NCBI GenBank assembly: GCA_000349905.1
Contig: KB722742.1
Location: forward strand, 561,327 to 625,326
Length of the DNA: 64,000 bases
DNA from: Volvariella volvacea V23
Taxonomy: Eukaryota > Basidiomycota > Agaricomycetes > Agaricales > Pluteaceae
Reading direction: 5' to 3'
The notes beneath the pieces were generated by a model. That model was not told the origin of the DNA. It did no database searches and worked only from the letters and a program-made list of their open reading frames with translations. Shown here one piece after another: positions 45,340 to 56,813 of the stretch. Position numbers and translations under genes: made by a program. Every line of letters begins with the position of its first letter. The stretch's first letter is position 1.

Positions 45340-47243
45340 ATGTCCCTCTCTGAGATAACCAGCCTCCAACAAACCCTGAATAGCGCGCTTGATGCCTTCA
45401 AGGCAGAAATCGCCGCCCAAGGTCTCCCTGAACCCTCCTTGAACACTTCCAAACCCCACCCAATCGATGATATCAGCTACTTGCCGACGCCTGCGATGTA
45501 CGAAGCTCGCAGAGTCGCCCTGGCTAGTCTGGTATAAAATTATCCTCTAGTAACGAGCCACCCTATTGATCGTTGCATATTTAGGGTTTGTTGAAGTCCC
45601 TCGTCCAGTCTCCGCATGATGCGGTAGCCGCTAGTACATGGTCCACGCTCGAGATTGCGAGCATCCGTCTCGCAGCTGACATTGGCCTCGCTACTGTGTT
45701 GGGCGACTCCGAGGAGGGTCTCAGCATCGAGGAAATTGCTGCCAAGACCGGTGTCGATGGCATTAAATTGGGTGCGTATATTTCGTTCGTATTAGCCGCT
45801 GTATTGTTCCTAACTGCTGGCTTTCGATGCAGAACGTGTTCTTCGACTTTTAATCACACAGGGCTGGTTTAGGGAGCCTCGACAGGGTTACTTCGCCAAC
45901 AACCGCTTGAGCAACACAATTAGGAATGATCGGCCTAGTTATCATCTCGCCACTTATATGTATGTTCTCTCGCCTGTGTTGCTGCTCTATCTCCCTAACT
46001 GGGCATCCAGGAATGAGTTGTTCAGCAAGGTCTCGGATGGGTTCCCCAAGATGATCAACCATCCAGACCCAGAATTCCGCAAGAATACCGATCCCGTCCA
46101 CACCGCCTTCCAAATTTCGTACAACACCGACATTTCGTTCTTCGGCGCTGATGGCTGGCTAACAAAGGACCCGGAGGAAGCCATGCGCTTTGGCCTTTCG
46201 TGAGCGTTTCCCAACTGCTGTTCGTATTCTTAGCTGAAGCCTTGATTCAGTATGGTCGCAGTTGGACCCACATCCGATCCTGGTGTCACTGCTGACTTCC
46301 CATGGGCTGAGTTTGCAGAGGGTAAAGACGCTATCGTCGACGTTGGTGGAGGTCAGGGCACTCTCTGCTGCTCTTTGGCCGCCAGGTAAGATTGGGTTCA
46401 TAGTCTTTGTTCCAGGTCATTGAGCACTCCTCTCAGATACCCAGGCATCAAGGCATTCGTAGTTCAGGATTTGCCAGAGACACGAGAAGGCGCTGAGGCC
46501 TACATCCAAGGAAAAGGGGTTTCGGACCGTGTCAAATTTGAGGCTCAGGACTTTTTCAAGCCCCAGCAACGCAAGGGCAAATATGTATTTGTGATGCAAC
46601 GAGGTGCGTTCGTTGTGGCTGCTCTGTTGCTAGGCTAACGCGGTCCTGTAGTCCTTCACGACTGGAGCACCGAAGATGGTGAGGGAGTTCTTGTCCAATA
46701 TTGCGGATATGACTGACGAGGGCGACAGGCGCCAAGATGTTGAGGCAAATCCGAGATGTGCTAAACGATGACGTGAGTCGAGGAGGGTGACATTCGTCGA
46801 GGTGCTGATTTGATTTCCCTGGAACAGAGCCGCCTGCTTATCATTGACACTGTCATCCAACCGGCTGTCGCTTCATCCGACGGTCCCGCATTTGCGGAAT
46901 CATTGGCAAAGGCGTCGAAGGATGAGTACCAGCCAGTCCCGCCACCACCGTTTATTCCGATCGACTTTGGCGAGGCCAGTCGCATCCAACACCAAATAAA
47001 TGTCGCCTTGACTGCCCTGTGCAACTGTGGGTACTGGACCTTGTTTACCGCTATGACGCTGACTGGTTTCTGCAGCCTTCGAACGCACCCTGCCTCAGCT
47101 GAATGAGATGGTCGAACTCGCAGGGCTGAAGGTGAAGAAGGTGCACGCCACGAGGTACGTATACCACAAGCACTGGAGTGTCTCCGCTGACTTGTTGGTG
47201 CAGAGGCTGGGCATCAATCACGGAGGTCGTGCTGCCTGCATAG
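45340..47243 (+). CDS. SAM-dependent O-methyltransferase (COMT-type)
   Basis: The N-terminal helical dimerisation domain includes STWSTLEIASIRLAADIGL, AAKTGVDGIKLERVLRLL and a small winged helix (GWFREPRQGYFANN). The catalytic Rossmann part contains AIVDVGGGQGTLCCSLA (SAM motif I), AFVVQDLPE (motif II region), VFVMQRVLHDWSTEDGAKML with the catalytic His, and RLLIIDTVI. It ends GWASITEVVLPA before TAG 47241-47243. This is the caffeic-acid/flavonoid O-methyltransferase-like family used in fungal secondary metabolism. Substrate cannot be inferred, and neighbours include no backbone synthase. About eight introns of 45-65 nt are visible. Confidence 0.88.
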
Positions 47244-47415
47244 AGTAGATAGAGTAGTACTCGCGTAATACATAATAGACCTCGTTGTGACTGGAGCCGT
47301 GTGCACGTGATGTGGACTGCGCAACAGCAGGATAGAAAGCTCCAAGGGTCTGACCTCCCCGCTGCGGTCGACGTCTCCTTTCTTATCACCACTCGCATTC
47401 GTCCTCGCTGTCCAA

Positions 47416-50400
47416 TGTTCACTATCAAGGCTACTTACCGCGGGGAGACCCGCAAGTTTGGCTTCTCTGAAAGCAACAGTTTCCCTTCCTTTGACCAGTT
47501 GTACCACCAGGTACCGTACCCATTCCTTAGCGCATCACCCTCCTAACCGCTCTCTGGACAGTTATATCGAGTTTTCCCTATCAGCTCCAATTTCACTCTT
47601 TGCCAACTGCTTTTCCTTCCAAATAGTAACCACCAGTCCCGTATCCTCCTCAGTAAGGAGGTCAGGAACGAGGCAGATTACATTGACTGTATTGCCCAGT
47701 TCTCCGGGCGCACATGGCCCAATCCTTTGCTCAAGTTCACCGTCTCAGATGATACTCCTCATAAAGCTCCGGCTGTACAGCCAGTGCCAGTCCCATCTCA
47801 GGTATTCCCTATTTCCCACATCCCGCCACCGCCTATTATCTACTCGGCGCATGTACCCACTATTCCCTCTGCCATGGACGTTGATCCCCCCTTCACGAGC
47901 CGCACTCCAAAGCCAACCTCAGCGCCATGCTGCCCCGTGGCGGAGTGCAAGCGCGAAGTGCATAGCTTGCTCATAAACTTCCAAGAAGACCTCACTCGAC
48001 TCGTGACGAATACCTTTGGATCAACCAACCACGGCGCTAGCAACCAGGCAATGGGTATATCTACAACTGCTGCTCCTTCTGCGTCAATGGCGTGCTCTCG
48101 GTGCCTTGTGCCTTGTCAAAGAATGTGGTATGAGTGTGATATGTGCCACATTGTTTTGGTTAGTATTAGTTCATGCCGCCCCTCTGGTGTTGATGCTTAC
48201 TATAATCTAGTGTGCTGGCTGCAAGGTCCACGATGACCAAACTGACATAGGCAAATTTCGCTGCTATTCGACATTTGGTGCCCATATTATGACCGCCAAG
48301 GGAGGATGCCCATACACAGCTCCTTCTGCCTCAAGCACCTCCAGTCGGTCATTCCCGGTCCCTTCTCTCGCCCCTTCGCCATATGCGCCAAACGGTTCCG
48401 CTCAAGGCGCTAGCCCAACCTCCGGGGGATCATTCATCCCCCCTACTCCCGGCGCACCAGGTTCCTCCTTGTTGGACCCACCGCAGACTTCCGTTCATGT
48501 TGGTGTGTATTGCGACATGTGCGACAGCCTGATTCACGGCGTTCGCCACAAATGCGCCGACTGTCCTGGTATGTTTGCTTAGCGTGCTACTTGCATCTAC
48601 TCAACGCGTTTAGATTATGACCTATGCACGCCGTGCTATGACGGGGGTGCACCAGACCGTCACAATCCCTTCCACGTGTTCATCGACATCCAGAAACCCA
48701 GGACAACTTCGGGGCCCCCGCCAGTTGGTCGATATGGTGCTCTTAATGCGGCTTCATCACCTTCCCAAGCCGAGCTGCCTGCTCACTACGCCACCTGTGA
48801 TCTTTGTGAATCCAGGATCAGAGGTGATCGCTTCGTACGTCTTTGCAGTCAGTACCCGAAAGGTGTACTCATAGTTCGTCCAGAAATGTGTCGTCTGTCC
48901 TGATTTCGATACTTGTGGCTCTTGTTTCAGGTGAGCACGTTACCTTGTCTTCTGGTCGCATCTGACGCCCCCTAGCATCACTGGAGACCAGCACCCACAC
49001 CACAGCTTTGTTCGGATTTCCAAGCCCTCGGATTACATTGTGAGCAAATAGCAAGACATTGTGTATTGAATTTAACTCAACTCCATTACAGCTCCGCGGA
49101 AGGGCTCATGCCAATGCTCATATGGCTACGTGCAATGGCAAGTCACTTTATTTATCATTAAAGTCCCATAACTTATATCATGCAGAGTGTGCAAAGGTGA
49201 TTCACGGCGTACGCTACAAGGTATGTTAGCAGGATGTCATGAGAACCACGTTGTAACTAATACTTCCTCAGTGTTTGCATCCCTCGTGCCCTGATTACGA
49301 TCTGTGTGCCAACTGTGAGGCCCTCCCCATTGCCATTCATCCGGAAACGCACCCTCTGCTTAAAATTAAGACCCCCGACACCACCATACCCCGAATCGCG
49401 CGTAGCGAGGAGTCTACTCTCCAAGCACAGTATGATCGTGAAGTTGTGCAGCCTGAGCCTTCTCCAACGGCGTTGTCATTCAATCATGGGTTCATGCGCA
49501 ACCCGTACCTCAATCTGGCTCACTCTGCGCCTTCGTCACCTGCACCATCCGTCAAGCTTGATTTGACTACGCCAGCACGCTCACCTTCACCAGCTTCCTC
49601 CATTATTAATTTCAACCAACCATCATCTCCCACATTTTTCCCACCTAGGACGCCTTCTCCTGCTCCTCGACCCCTGAATGAATACTCCCCTGTCTTTAGG
49701 GCCCCCTCCCCCCTGCCGTTGGTTGAACTTGAAACGGATCAGGCATCAAATGTGCCAGCGAATACCAACACAGCGAGCGTCAGGCCTGCTTCACGGGCCT
49801 CCAGCCTTCCACCGTTATGGCATAGATTCTCGACGCTAACGGTGTCAGAGGAGAACCTTAGCAACACAGACAATACGGTTGCCCCCTTGATCGATACCGA
49901 CAACACGGCAACTAAGAGTTACAGCCCTACTTCACCGTCTACTGCGAAGCCCGCTGATACTGAGGCGACTACCCCAGCAGCTAGCCCAGCTTGGCCCGGG
50001 GTTGCTTCTGGGCTGCAGCACCTGCTGGGACCCACCGTAGCGAAAGTTGAAGTCGAGTCGCAAACCACTCGTGCACAACAGGAATCAGAGACTGGACAAT
50101 TGGCTGATGAGCCGGCAAATCCCTTCTCACTCTCAAGTTTCCTCAGCACACGCAATTCATTCAAGGCCCTGGAGGAACAGATCGCGACAAAGTTGAAGAT
50201 CCAGCTACCCATCGAGAGCAGTTTAAGGGCTGGCTTCGTCGACGATGTGACTGTCCCTGATGGGCAAGTGTTTCCCCCCGGTGCAGAATTTGTCAAATGC
50301 TGGAAGATGACCAACACTGGAGAACATGCATGGCCAGAAACGACTGAGCTTGTGTTTGTTGCGGGCGAATCGCTGGGATACTCTCAAGGCGTCAAGATTG

Positions 50401-50940
50401 GTGTGGTCGAACCGGGAAAGACGGTCGAACTGAGCACTAGCGAATTGAAGGTACGCCGTTAAGGTTGTTCTCCGTGATCGAGGATAATGATGGTCATCCC
50501 AGGCACCGGAGACCCCCGGGCGGTACATGAGCTACTGGAAACTCAGGAGTAACGGACATGTATTTGGAGATAGCATCTGGATCGAGTGCGTAATTTATTC
50601 GGGTATCACCTTACCCCATACTGAAATAGGTTATAGCCTCACTGTTGCTGATGAGCGTTCTAACGAATCGTTGGCCTCCTCTGCAATAATCATGCCAACT
50701 GCCCTCCCTAGCCAGGGAGCCTTGTCAGTTGTGGAGGTCTCGCCGACGGATGCTTCTGGGCCTAGCATCCCGACTACTGAGGTTGACCAACATAGCGATG
50801 AGGGGTCGATTATCTCGTTTGTTAGCAGCCGCCTTAGCTCGATCGAGGGAGATGACGCTGCGTGGGAGGAAGCGCAGAACCAAGCGCAAGAGGACGCCGA
50901 CTTTGTCGTGTTGCTGGATGAGCGTTCTGCGTCCGAGTAA
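47416..50940 (+). CDS. NBR1-like selective autophagy receptor (PB1, several ZZ fingers, FW domain)
   Basis: The start MFTIKATYRGETRKFGFSE resembles the basic strand of a PB1 domain; its acidic part follows after an intron (about 47500-47720). Zinc fingers of the ZZ type come next. The first is degenerate (ACSRCLVPC, ECDMC); then CDMCDSLIHGVRHKCADC, CDLCESRIRGDRFKC with CPDFDTC, and CNECAKVIHGVRYKC with CPDYDLCANC. After a long Ser/Pro/Thr-rich linker comes the NBR1-specific FW (four-tryptophan) domain: FPPGAEFVKCWKMTNTGEHA, WPETTELVFVAG and PGRYMSYWKLRSNG. The acidic C-terminus holds DADFVVLLDE. In S. pombe and filamentous fungi Nbr1 uses ZZ and FW domains to carry hydrolases into vacuoles or vesicles. 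Four ZZ fingers before FW agree with fungal Nbr1. Confidence 0.88.
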
Positions 50941-50995
50941 TGAGATGGACTATTGAATGTTTTGAATGTTTGGATTGTGCTCATGTACAAATATA

Positions 50996-53134
50996 ATGAG
51001 TTGTGACGTCACAACGGCAGATATGGTTGTGCTTTCGATTGGCAGAGAGAGTCGACGACGAAACAAATTGCGCAAAGGCGCACCAAATTTGAACGCTGCT
51101 CCTCCTGATCATCACCCACCGTCATACCCATCGTCATCCGACCTCCCCGCATCCGTGCCCCATCACTGGCCCTCCAATGTAATATCCCCGCCCAGCACAC
51201 TCTCCTCTCCATCCCTCCCTTCGCTGGTCATCCCAATGCAGACCCATCCTTCCATACCGCCCCCATCGCCCTCCATCGCGTCCGCACACACCGCCTCCGT
51301 GCACGCTGCCTCCGTGGCGTCCCACATTCCCCTCCTGCAAAGCAACAGGTCCCCTGAGCATGCAGAGAGGCCTCTGCAGGCGGGCCAGAGAAAACTAACC
51401 AAACCGAGGCCGTTTCTTCCCCCGATCCCATCGGGATCATATGCCCATCTCCCAGAGAATGCAGGCCACAACGGAAACTCACTCAACTCAAATTCTCCGC
51501 AGCGCCGCTCCCGCCGCGTAACTCTCAACCTTCCCCCACGGGACAAGCGTGCTTCTGATGATGGGGATGCTCGTCCGAGCAGCATACTAACTGCCCTAAC
51601 CCGGTGGAGTCGTTGGAGAACTGCAGATGCTCAAGAAACGAGGGCGGATACGGTTGCCACATCCACACGTCGCAATTCCATGTACTCTGTACGTCTTGGT
51701 AATTTCTTTGCTTCCTCTTAGCTACCTACCATGTATCGCTGCTATATATGTCATGTATACGAGTTATTGACCAATTGACCGTTCATCTAGTCCACCATAC
51801 CGTCGCCGCATACTGGGCGCCCAACCTCCGCAGCAGTCGAGCCAGGTAACCACGCGGCCTGGGGCAGTGTCAAGGTGTTTGACGCCTTCAACCCTCCTCA
51901 GCGTCTATTGACTGTACCCTGGTCACCCACGTGGCAGCCGACCTTAAACTTCAAGATCCACCCGCACGATGACAATTTCATAAGCCCTGAAGCGACGCGT
52001 ATCTTATCAAATTCCCCCTCCAGCATCGAAAGCTCATTAGACGATGAGTACGCTGGCAGTGCCAGCCGTCGCCCTAGACTCGTGAGGCGGGATGCTGGCA
52101 TACCGCCAACGCGACGGTGGACCCTCGCAATGGTGATGAAGGACGAGGCGGTCTCTAACGAAACTCTGGTCCAGTGCTTTGAACGCATTCGACTGAGGAG
52201 CGGGTGGGCGACCGAGGACGACGCCGTTGAGGCTGGCGTGTGGGAGGTAGGAGCACAGCTGCCCTTGTCGCCATCATCGTTACCATCCTTGCGTTCTAAC
52301 GACTCGGATAGCAAGCTGAGCAGTGAATCGAGCCCATTCTTGCCGACTTCAATATCTAGCCCGCCGTTCTTGGCCTCTGCGCGTCGCTCTTTGTTGACTG
52401 CGCGCGAGCTGGTATACACGGAAAGGCGGTATCTGTCCTCGCTTTACACTCTACTTCTGGGTCAAACCACCACTCCACCACCGTCAAAAATGCTCAAATA
52501 CGTCCGGGACCTCGCCAAGGTCAGCAACGACCTTCTGGCTCGAATGGAGGATGACCCTAGTGTGTGGGGCCTTGCGGCGGCATTTCTCGAGATGGAGGAC
52601 TACATTGAACACGTATTCGTTGCCTGGTGTGGCGTTGTTGGGACCTGGTTCTCAAAGGACGGGTCACATCGCAGAAAGCTCAGCAAAAACCGCCACTCAT
52701 TGCCCGTCGAGTTAGTTCAAGAAGCACTGAACCTTGCCTTGAGGCAATCCACTCACGCGTGGGACGACCCCACTATGCCTGATTCTGTCCATACAAAGCA
52801 GGTTTTTGTGGCTCCGGGCATCACGGGTCTGCGCAATAAGGACTCTGATTCCATTTCGTTGGAAAAGGTCGAAAAGGCGGCAAAGCCCACGGTTAGGGAG
52901 CTTGCGATTCTCCCCACGCAACGGGTTACTCGATACACCTTGCTATACCGCAGTAAGTAGTGGAGCTGATTGAACGAAGCGCGAACCTGCGTTCTAATTT
53001 TTATAGGTCTTTTAGATCATACACCCCCTGCGTCACCATCTCGTATATTGTTAGAACGCACTGTAGAAGTCACGTCCAGGATCGCACATAAATGTGACGA
53101 AGTTCGGAAGATCATTATACCACCAAAAGCATGA
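50996..53134 (+). CDS. RhoGEF-like protein with DH domain and no PH domain
   Basis: The N-terminal 240 residues are disordered and rich in P, S, H and R. After an intron near 51685 the protein continues with TGRPTSAAVEPG, HAAWGSVKVFDAFNPPQRLL and other non-domain sequence. The DH domain begins SLLTARELVYTERRYLSSLY (conserved region 1). It continues DLAKVSNDLLARMEDDP and has the strong conserved region 3 ELAILPTQRVTRYTLLYRSL. It stops about 40 residues later at KIIIPPKA, with no PH domain. DH domains activate Rho-type GTPases in polarity and cytokinesis. A long insertion with SKNRHSLPVELV splits the domain. The chosen ATG is only 55 bp after the NBR1 stop, so the true start may be further downstream. 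Confidence 0.75.
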
Positions 53135-54395
53135 TTTATCTAATTGCATGTACTTGTATATTAACTCATCCTCTGCTATGTCGTGATGTACTAGACCAAG
53201 TAGGTCCTGTATTATACCTGTTTGTTGAACCTGATTACGGAGGCGTTCTTCGATGGCGCCCACGCTTGGGATGTGGAGGTCTTCCGGTCGTCACCCGCCG
53301 TACCTTCCCTACGTGATACAATAATCCATCAACCAGGAACGAGTTTTTTTGCAGCGAACCTACAGGGTGCGATTTCTCGCTAACGCAAAGGCTATATACT
53401 TTCCAGCATTCTGGATGCTGTTTATTTGTCCAGAACTCGAGATAGACGTTCTGGCCACCTGTAGTACCTTGGATTCGCAACTCTCGTGAAGTTTTTCATA
53501 TCTTTTTCTCAGTGATCGCCGTCCCGCGAGTCCATTATCGCACTTTGTGTGATAGCTGCTATTTTGTAATCTGAGCATGACGACATTGATATTCAAACCC
53601 CCCAAAACTTTCTGAACTCCTCTTGGGGCTGGTAGCCGATCATCAGCTCAAGGGGCACCTACCAAAACGCAATACGAGGTGTGGTACTTCTGGCTGTTGT
53701 GTCTCCTGGTACCCACAATCTTTGGACAGCTTTGAGCTTCCGCTGTTTCTTGGCCTAGCTGATCGGCATTGATTGGACCCACAGTCCAAAATGGTTTGCC
53801 TCTTGGGTGTCTCAGCGACGCCAACTATCACAATGATCAATGCGATAAGTAATCGACAGGAAAGGGGCGTGTAAGCAGGCTTGACATGGGGAGGGTCTAT
53901 CCTGTGCGGAGAAGCTGTGAGCAAACCTGATCTTCGCCCCTTTGGGTTTAAGATGATGGTGATTTGAACGGACGAACCGATGCACGAAAAGATTCCATTT
54001 CGGTTGGTTGGCATGGTGTGGAAAATGAATCGAAGCAGTTCAAAGGGTTGAAAATTCAAATTGGCTCCCTGCCTGCCCGGCTGATGTAGGATGGCCCGCT
54101 GTTGCCCTCCACGACCCCAGAAGGACTTTTGGAAGATGGATGCCAAGTGCGCGAATGCTGTATGTGAATATCTCACCAAACGGTGCAAGAGTTTAAATGG
54201 TTTACCCTTGATGATCTCCGTGTTCTGATGTGTGCGCTCAGGTAGGCATTGCAATTCCAATAGTTAAAGGTTTTTCATTGGACGCGAATCTATGGGGTAC
54301 ACAAGCTTGCCGCGATGGTAGAACATGTGATACATGGGGGACGAAGGCCTCCATTTACTCTAATAAGTAAGAATACACGAAAAACCCAATGCACA
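53135..54395. other. Intergenic region with one unassigned minus-strand open frame
   Basis: About 1.26 kb between the RhoGEF-like gene and NXT1, where transcription converges. A 205-codon open frame on the minus strand (54260-53643) starts MELQCLPERTHQN. It has no recognisable domain, is rich in residues typical of non-coding translation, and shows no splice partner. I regard it as probably non-coding. No other content is supported. Confidence 0.4.
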
Positions 54396-55056
54396 TTAAC
54401 CCACAAAGCGAAAGGCGTCCGCGCTGATATAATACTTGGCGACTTCCCCTGCTTTGGTTGGAGGGGCAGATGGGTCGGGGACGAGGACAAAGGTCTGCGA
54501 AAATACACGCGGATGCCCATCCACTGTCCGGGCTGGGGTATTTGGTGGGTTCCCCGCTGGGCCGCGTCCATGAGTGACACTCCCCGAGACGGTGACCATC
54601 AAGGACGGCGGGGAGGTGCCTGTGTTGGCGTAAAGGGGGTGAGTGAAATGTGAATTCCTCGAATCAATTGTTTGACGAACCTGGAATAGGATGACAATCG
54701 AAGGATTGGACTTCGTGCTTTGTTATTGGCATCTTCTCGATGAGCTGCCGCACCCCGTCCGCGCCTTGGAACGGCTTTCCATTCCACGTCAACGAGGACG
54801 CAGGGCGATATAATTTGGGGAGGTCTGTCAGGCGTGTGTCCGAGTCATAGGCGGAATAGTAGATATGGGTAAAGTGGTCGGCAGCTCTTGTGGCGATTTC
54901 GATGCTGGATTGGCGTTAAGGTTCAGAACGACTTGGAAGGCTGGTCAAGAGGAAAGCAACGGACTCTGCGGGGGTAAGGCTTGTCCTTGGGGGCGCGGTC
55001 GCTGCAGACGATGTGGCGTTGGATGTCGGGGCTGGTGTTGTGGTGGATGAAGTCAT
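54396..55056 (-). CDS. NTF2-related export factor Nxt1/p15
   Basis: Three exons give about 165 residues. The Thr/Ser/Ala-rich start MTSSTTTPAPTSNA leads into SLTPADIEIATRAADHFTH, IYYSAYDSDTRLTDL, LYRPASSLTWNGKPFQGADG and VRQLIEKMPITKHEVQSFDC, a typical NTF2 fold. After the second intron come GTSPPSLMVTVSGSVTHGRG, HPRVFSQTFVLVPD and KYYISADAFRFVG at the C-terminus. The pattern F-x-Q-x-F-x-L-x-P and the final D-x-F-R-F identify the NTF2/NXT group; the insert with a Pro-rich loop (AGNPPNTPART) points to NXT1/p15 rather than NTF2. Nxt1 pairs with the Mex67/NXF1 receptor for mRNA export through nuclear pores. Divergent from the sphingomyelinase gene. Confidence 0.82.
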
Positions 55057-55189
55057 CCCTCGCGTGTGGTGTGACGGTGTGACGCTTTATGGCCAAGAGA
55101 GGCTTATCCGGATTAGGATGCCACTATTCGCGAGTACACCCCCCCTCCTCGATGACTCCTTGCAGCTCGACTCTCGCTCTTCCCCTGAC
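55057..55189. promoter_or_regulatory. Compact bidirectional promoter region NXT1/ISC1-like
   Basis: Only 133 bases separate the divergent start codons of the Nxt1-like (minus) and sphingomyelinase-like (plus) genes, so both core promoters lie here. No specific element was recognised. Confidence 0.5.
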
Positions 55190-56698
55190 ATGCCAGATAC
55201 CCAATTGCGCATCCTGACCCTCAACTGCTGGTCTGTACACCGTTTTTTCCCGAAAAAACTCTAGAATAACATCCGTGCCTTCAGGGGACTCAAATTCATA
55301 TCCAAATACCGTCAGGAGCGCTATAACGGTATCACCGAAGAGATATTGAAAGGCAACTATGATATTGTGACGCTCCAAGAGATATGGGTCTTTTCAGAAT
55401 ACCAGCAAGTACGCACAAAGCTAGCCTCTCGGCTTCCCCATGCCAAATTCTTCTACAGGTATGCCTTTGTTGTTCCTTTCCTTTGTGGTCTTGTAGCTTC
55501 ATCTGGAACTATCTTTAGTGGTGCCCTAGGATCAGGTCTCGCCATATTGTCCAGATACCCCTTTGTAGCTAGCTCGATACACCCATACTCGCTGAATGGC
55601 GCGCCGATTGATGTCGCTGCTGGCGATTGGTTCGTTGGCAAGGCAGCTGCTAGCGTGGTCATTCTACACCCGATATTAGGCCAGGTGGAGATTTTCAATA
55701 CCCATGTAAGTGTAAGGGGTCTCATCACGTTATTTTTGGATTAACAACCATCTAGCTATTCGCAAAAGGAGGCGAAGGAGGACCCGAACATAACCGCGCA
55801 CATCGTCTGGTTAATGCATGGGAATTTGCCAAGCTTGCACGGAAATCAGCAGAGGGTGGTCGTTATGTCATTGCGGTGAGCACGTACCCCTAAACGCCTA
55901 TTGAGTATGCTTAAGGTGCACCAGGCCGGCGATTTCAATAGCATCCCTACCACACTCCCGATGACCGTAATTCGTGACCATGCCGGTCTTTTGGATTCAT
56001 GGGTTGTTTCAAACCCTCGTAGTCTTACTGCAACAACAGCACTGACTGCAGCAGAAGCAATTGGTAGACTTGGAGTTACTGCTGATTCCCCGCTGAATTC
56101 CTGGTCGGCCCACAAACCACTGGATGAATTTGCACGGGCATCGTGGGGAAAACGATTGGATTACATTCTATACCGCCAACCCCGTTGGGTCAGACCAGAT
56201 CAAAATGAATCATACCCTGTCCTCCATTGCACAGACTGCAAGGTGGTCCTCACAAACAAGATACCAGGTCATGAGTTCTCCTACTCGGATCACTTCGGTT
56301 TGGAAGCAACCTTTGAGGTTCAGTATACCTCCGGAAGCAATCTATCAATCTCTCAATCCGAGCTTTCCAGCGAGTCCATTCAAACTGTCATACAGGCGTT
56401 GATGGCATGTTATCGATTCTCTCGCGAGAGAGCACGCAAAGAGCTCGCGATCTTTGGGTTGTGCCTCCTATTTCTCATTTTCCTTGCCATAGGGTCAGCT
56501 TGGCTACCGTTTTCCTGGATTAATCCCATCTTCATCGTCGTTTCTGTTGCTGTTGCTTGGTTGGCAACAACGATGCTTTATGAAGGATTTTTGTTTGGTA
56601 ATTGGGAGTGTAACGCGCTTATGAACATCGCAGAGGAAATGGAGCTATACCGTACTGGTCAGGACATAATCTCTGGCAGGTGCTCACCTGCCCTTTGA
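55190..56698 (+). CDS. ISC1: Neutral sphingomyelinase / inositol phosphosphingolipid phospholipase C (Isc1-type)
   Basis: Exons join to MPDTQLRILTLNCWGLKFIS, then YDIVTLQEIWVFSEYQQV with the metal-binding Glu. SGLAILSRYPFV, FNTHLFAKGGEG, NRAHRLVNAWEFAKLA and AGDFNSIPTTLPM follow, and SYSDHFGLEATF holds the catalytic Asp-His pair. This is the endonuclease/exonuclease/phosphatase fold of neutral sphingomyelinases. The C-terminus carries two closely spaced transmembrane helices (LAIFGLCLLFLIFLAIGSA and FIVVSVAVAWLATTML), as in yeast Isc1 and mammalian nSMase1/2-type enzymes. The enzyme releases ceramide from inositol phosphosphingolipids at ER or mitochondrial membranes. Introns are about 45-60 nt. 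The stop is TGA at 56696-56698. Confidence 0.9.
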
Positions 56699-56813
56699 TA
56701 TCTATTACAGTAGATAACCCCGTTGTTATACCCTTCGAACTAGGATAGCCATTTTAGGAAATGATGCATCGTTAGTGTCATCTTGCCTTAGCGCTTAACC
56801 ACCACATTACTCG

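Noticed and set aside
43291..47243. Possible secondary-metabolite cluster around the O-methyltransferase
   Set aside because: Neighbours are a DUF6534 protein, aminodeoxychorismate lyase, UTP13 and NBR1; no synthase, P450 or transporter is present.
47416..53134. NBR1-like and RhoGEF-like regions as one fused protein
   Set aside because: A clear TAA stop follows the acidic NBR1 C-terminus at 50938-50940 and no splice pair bypassing it is evident.
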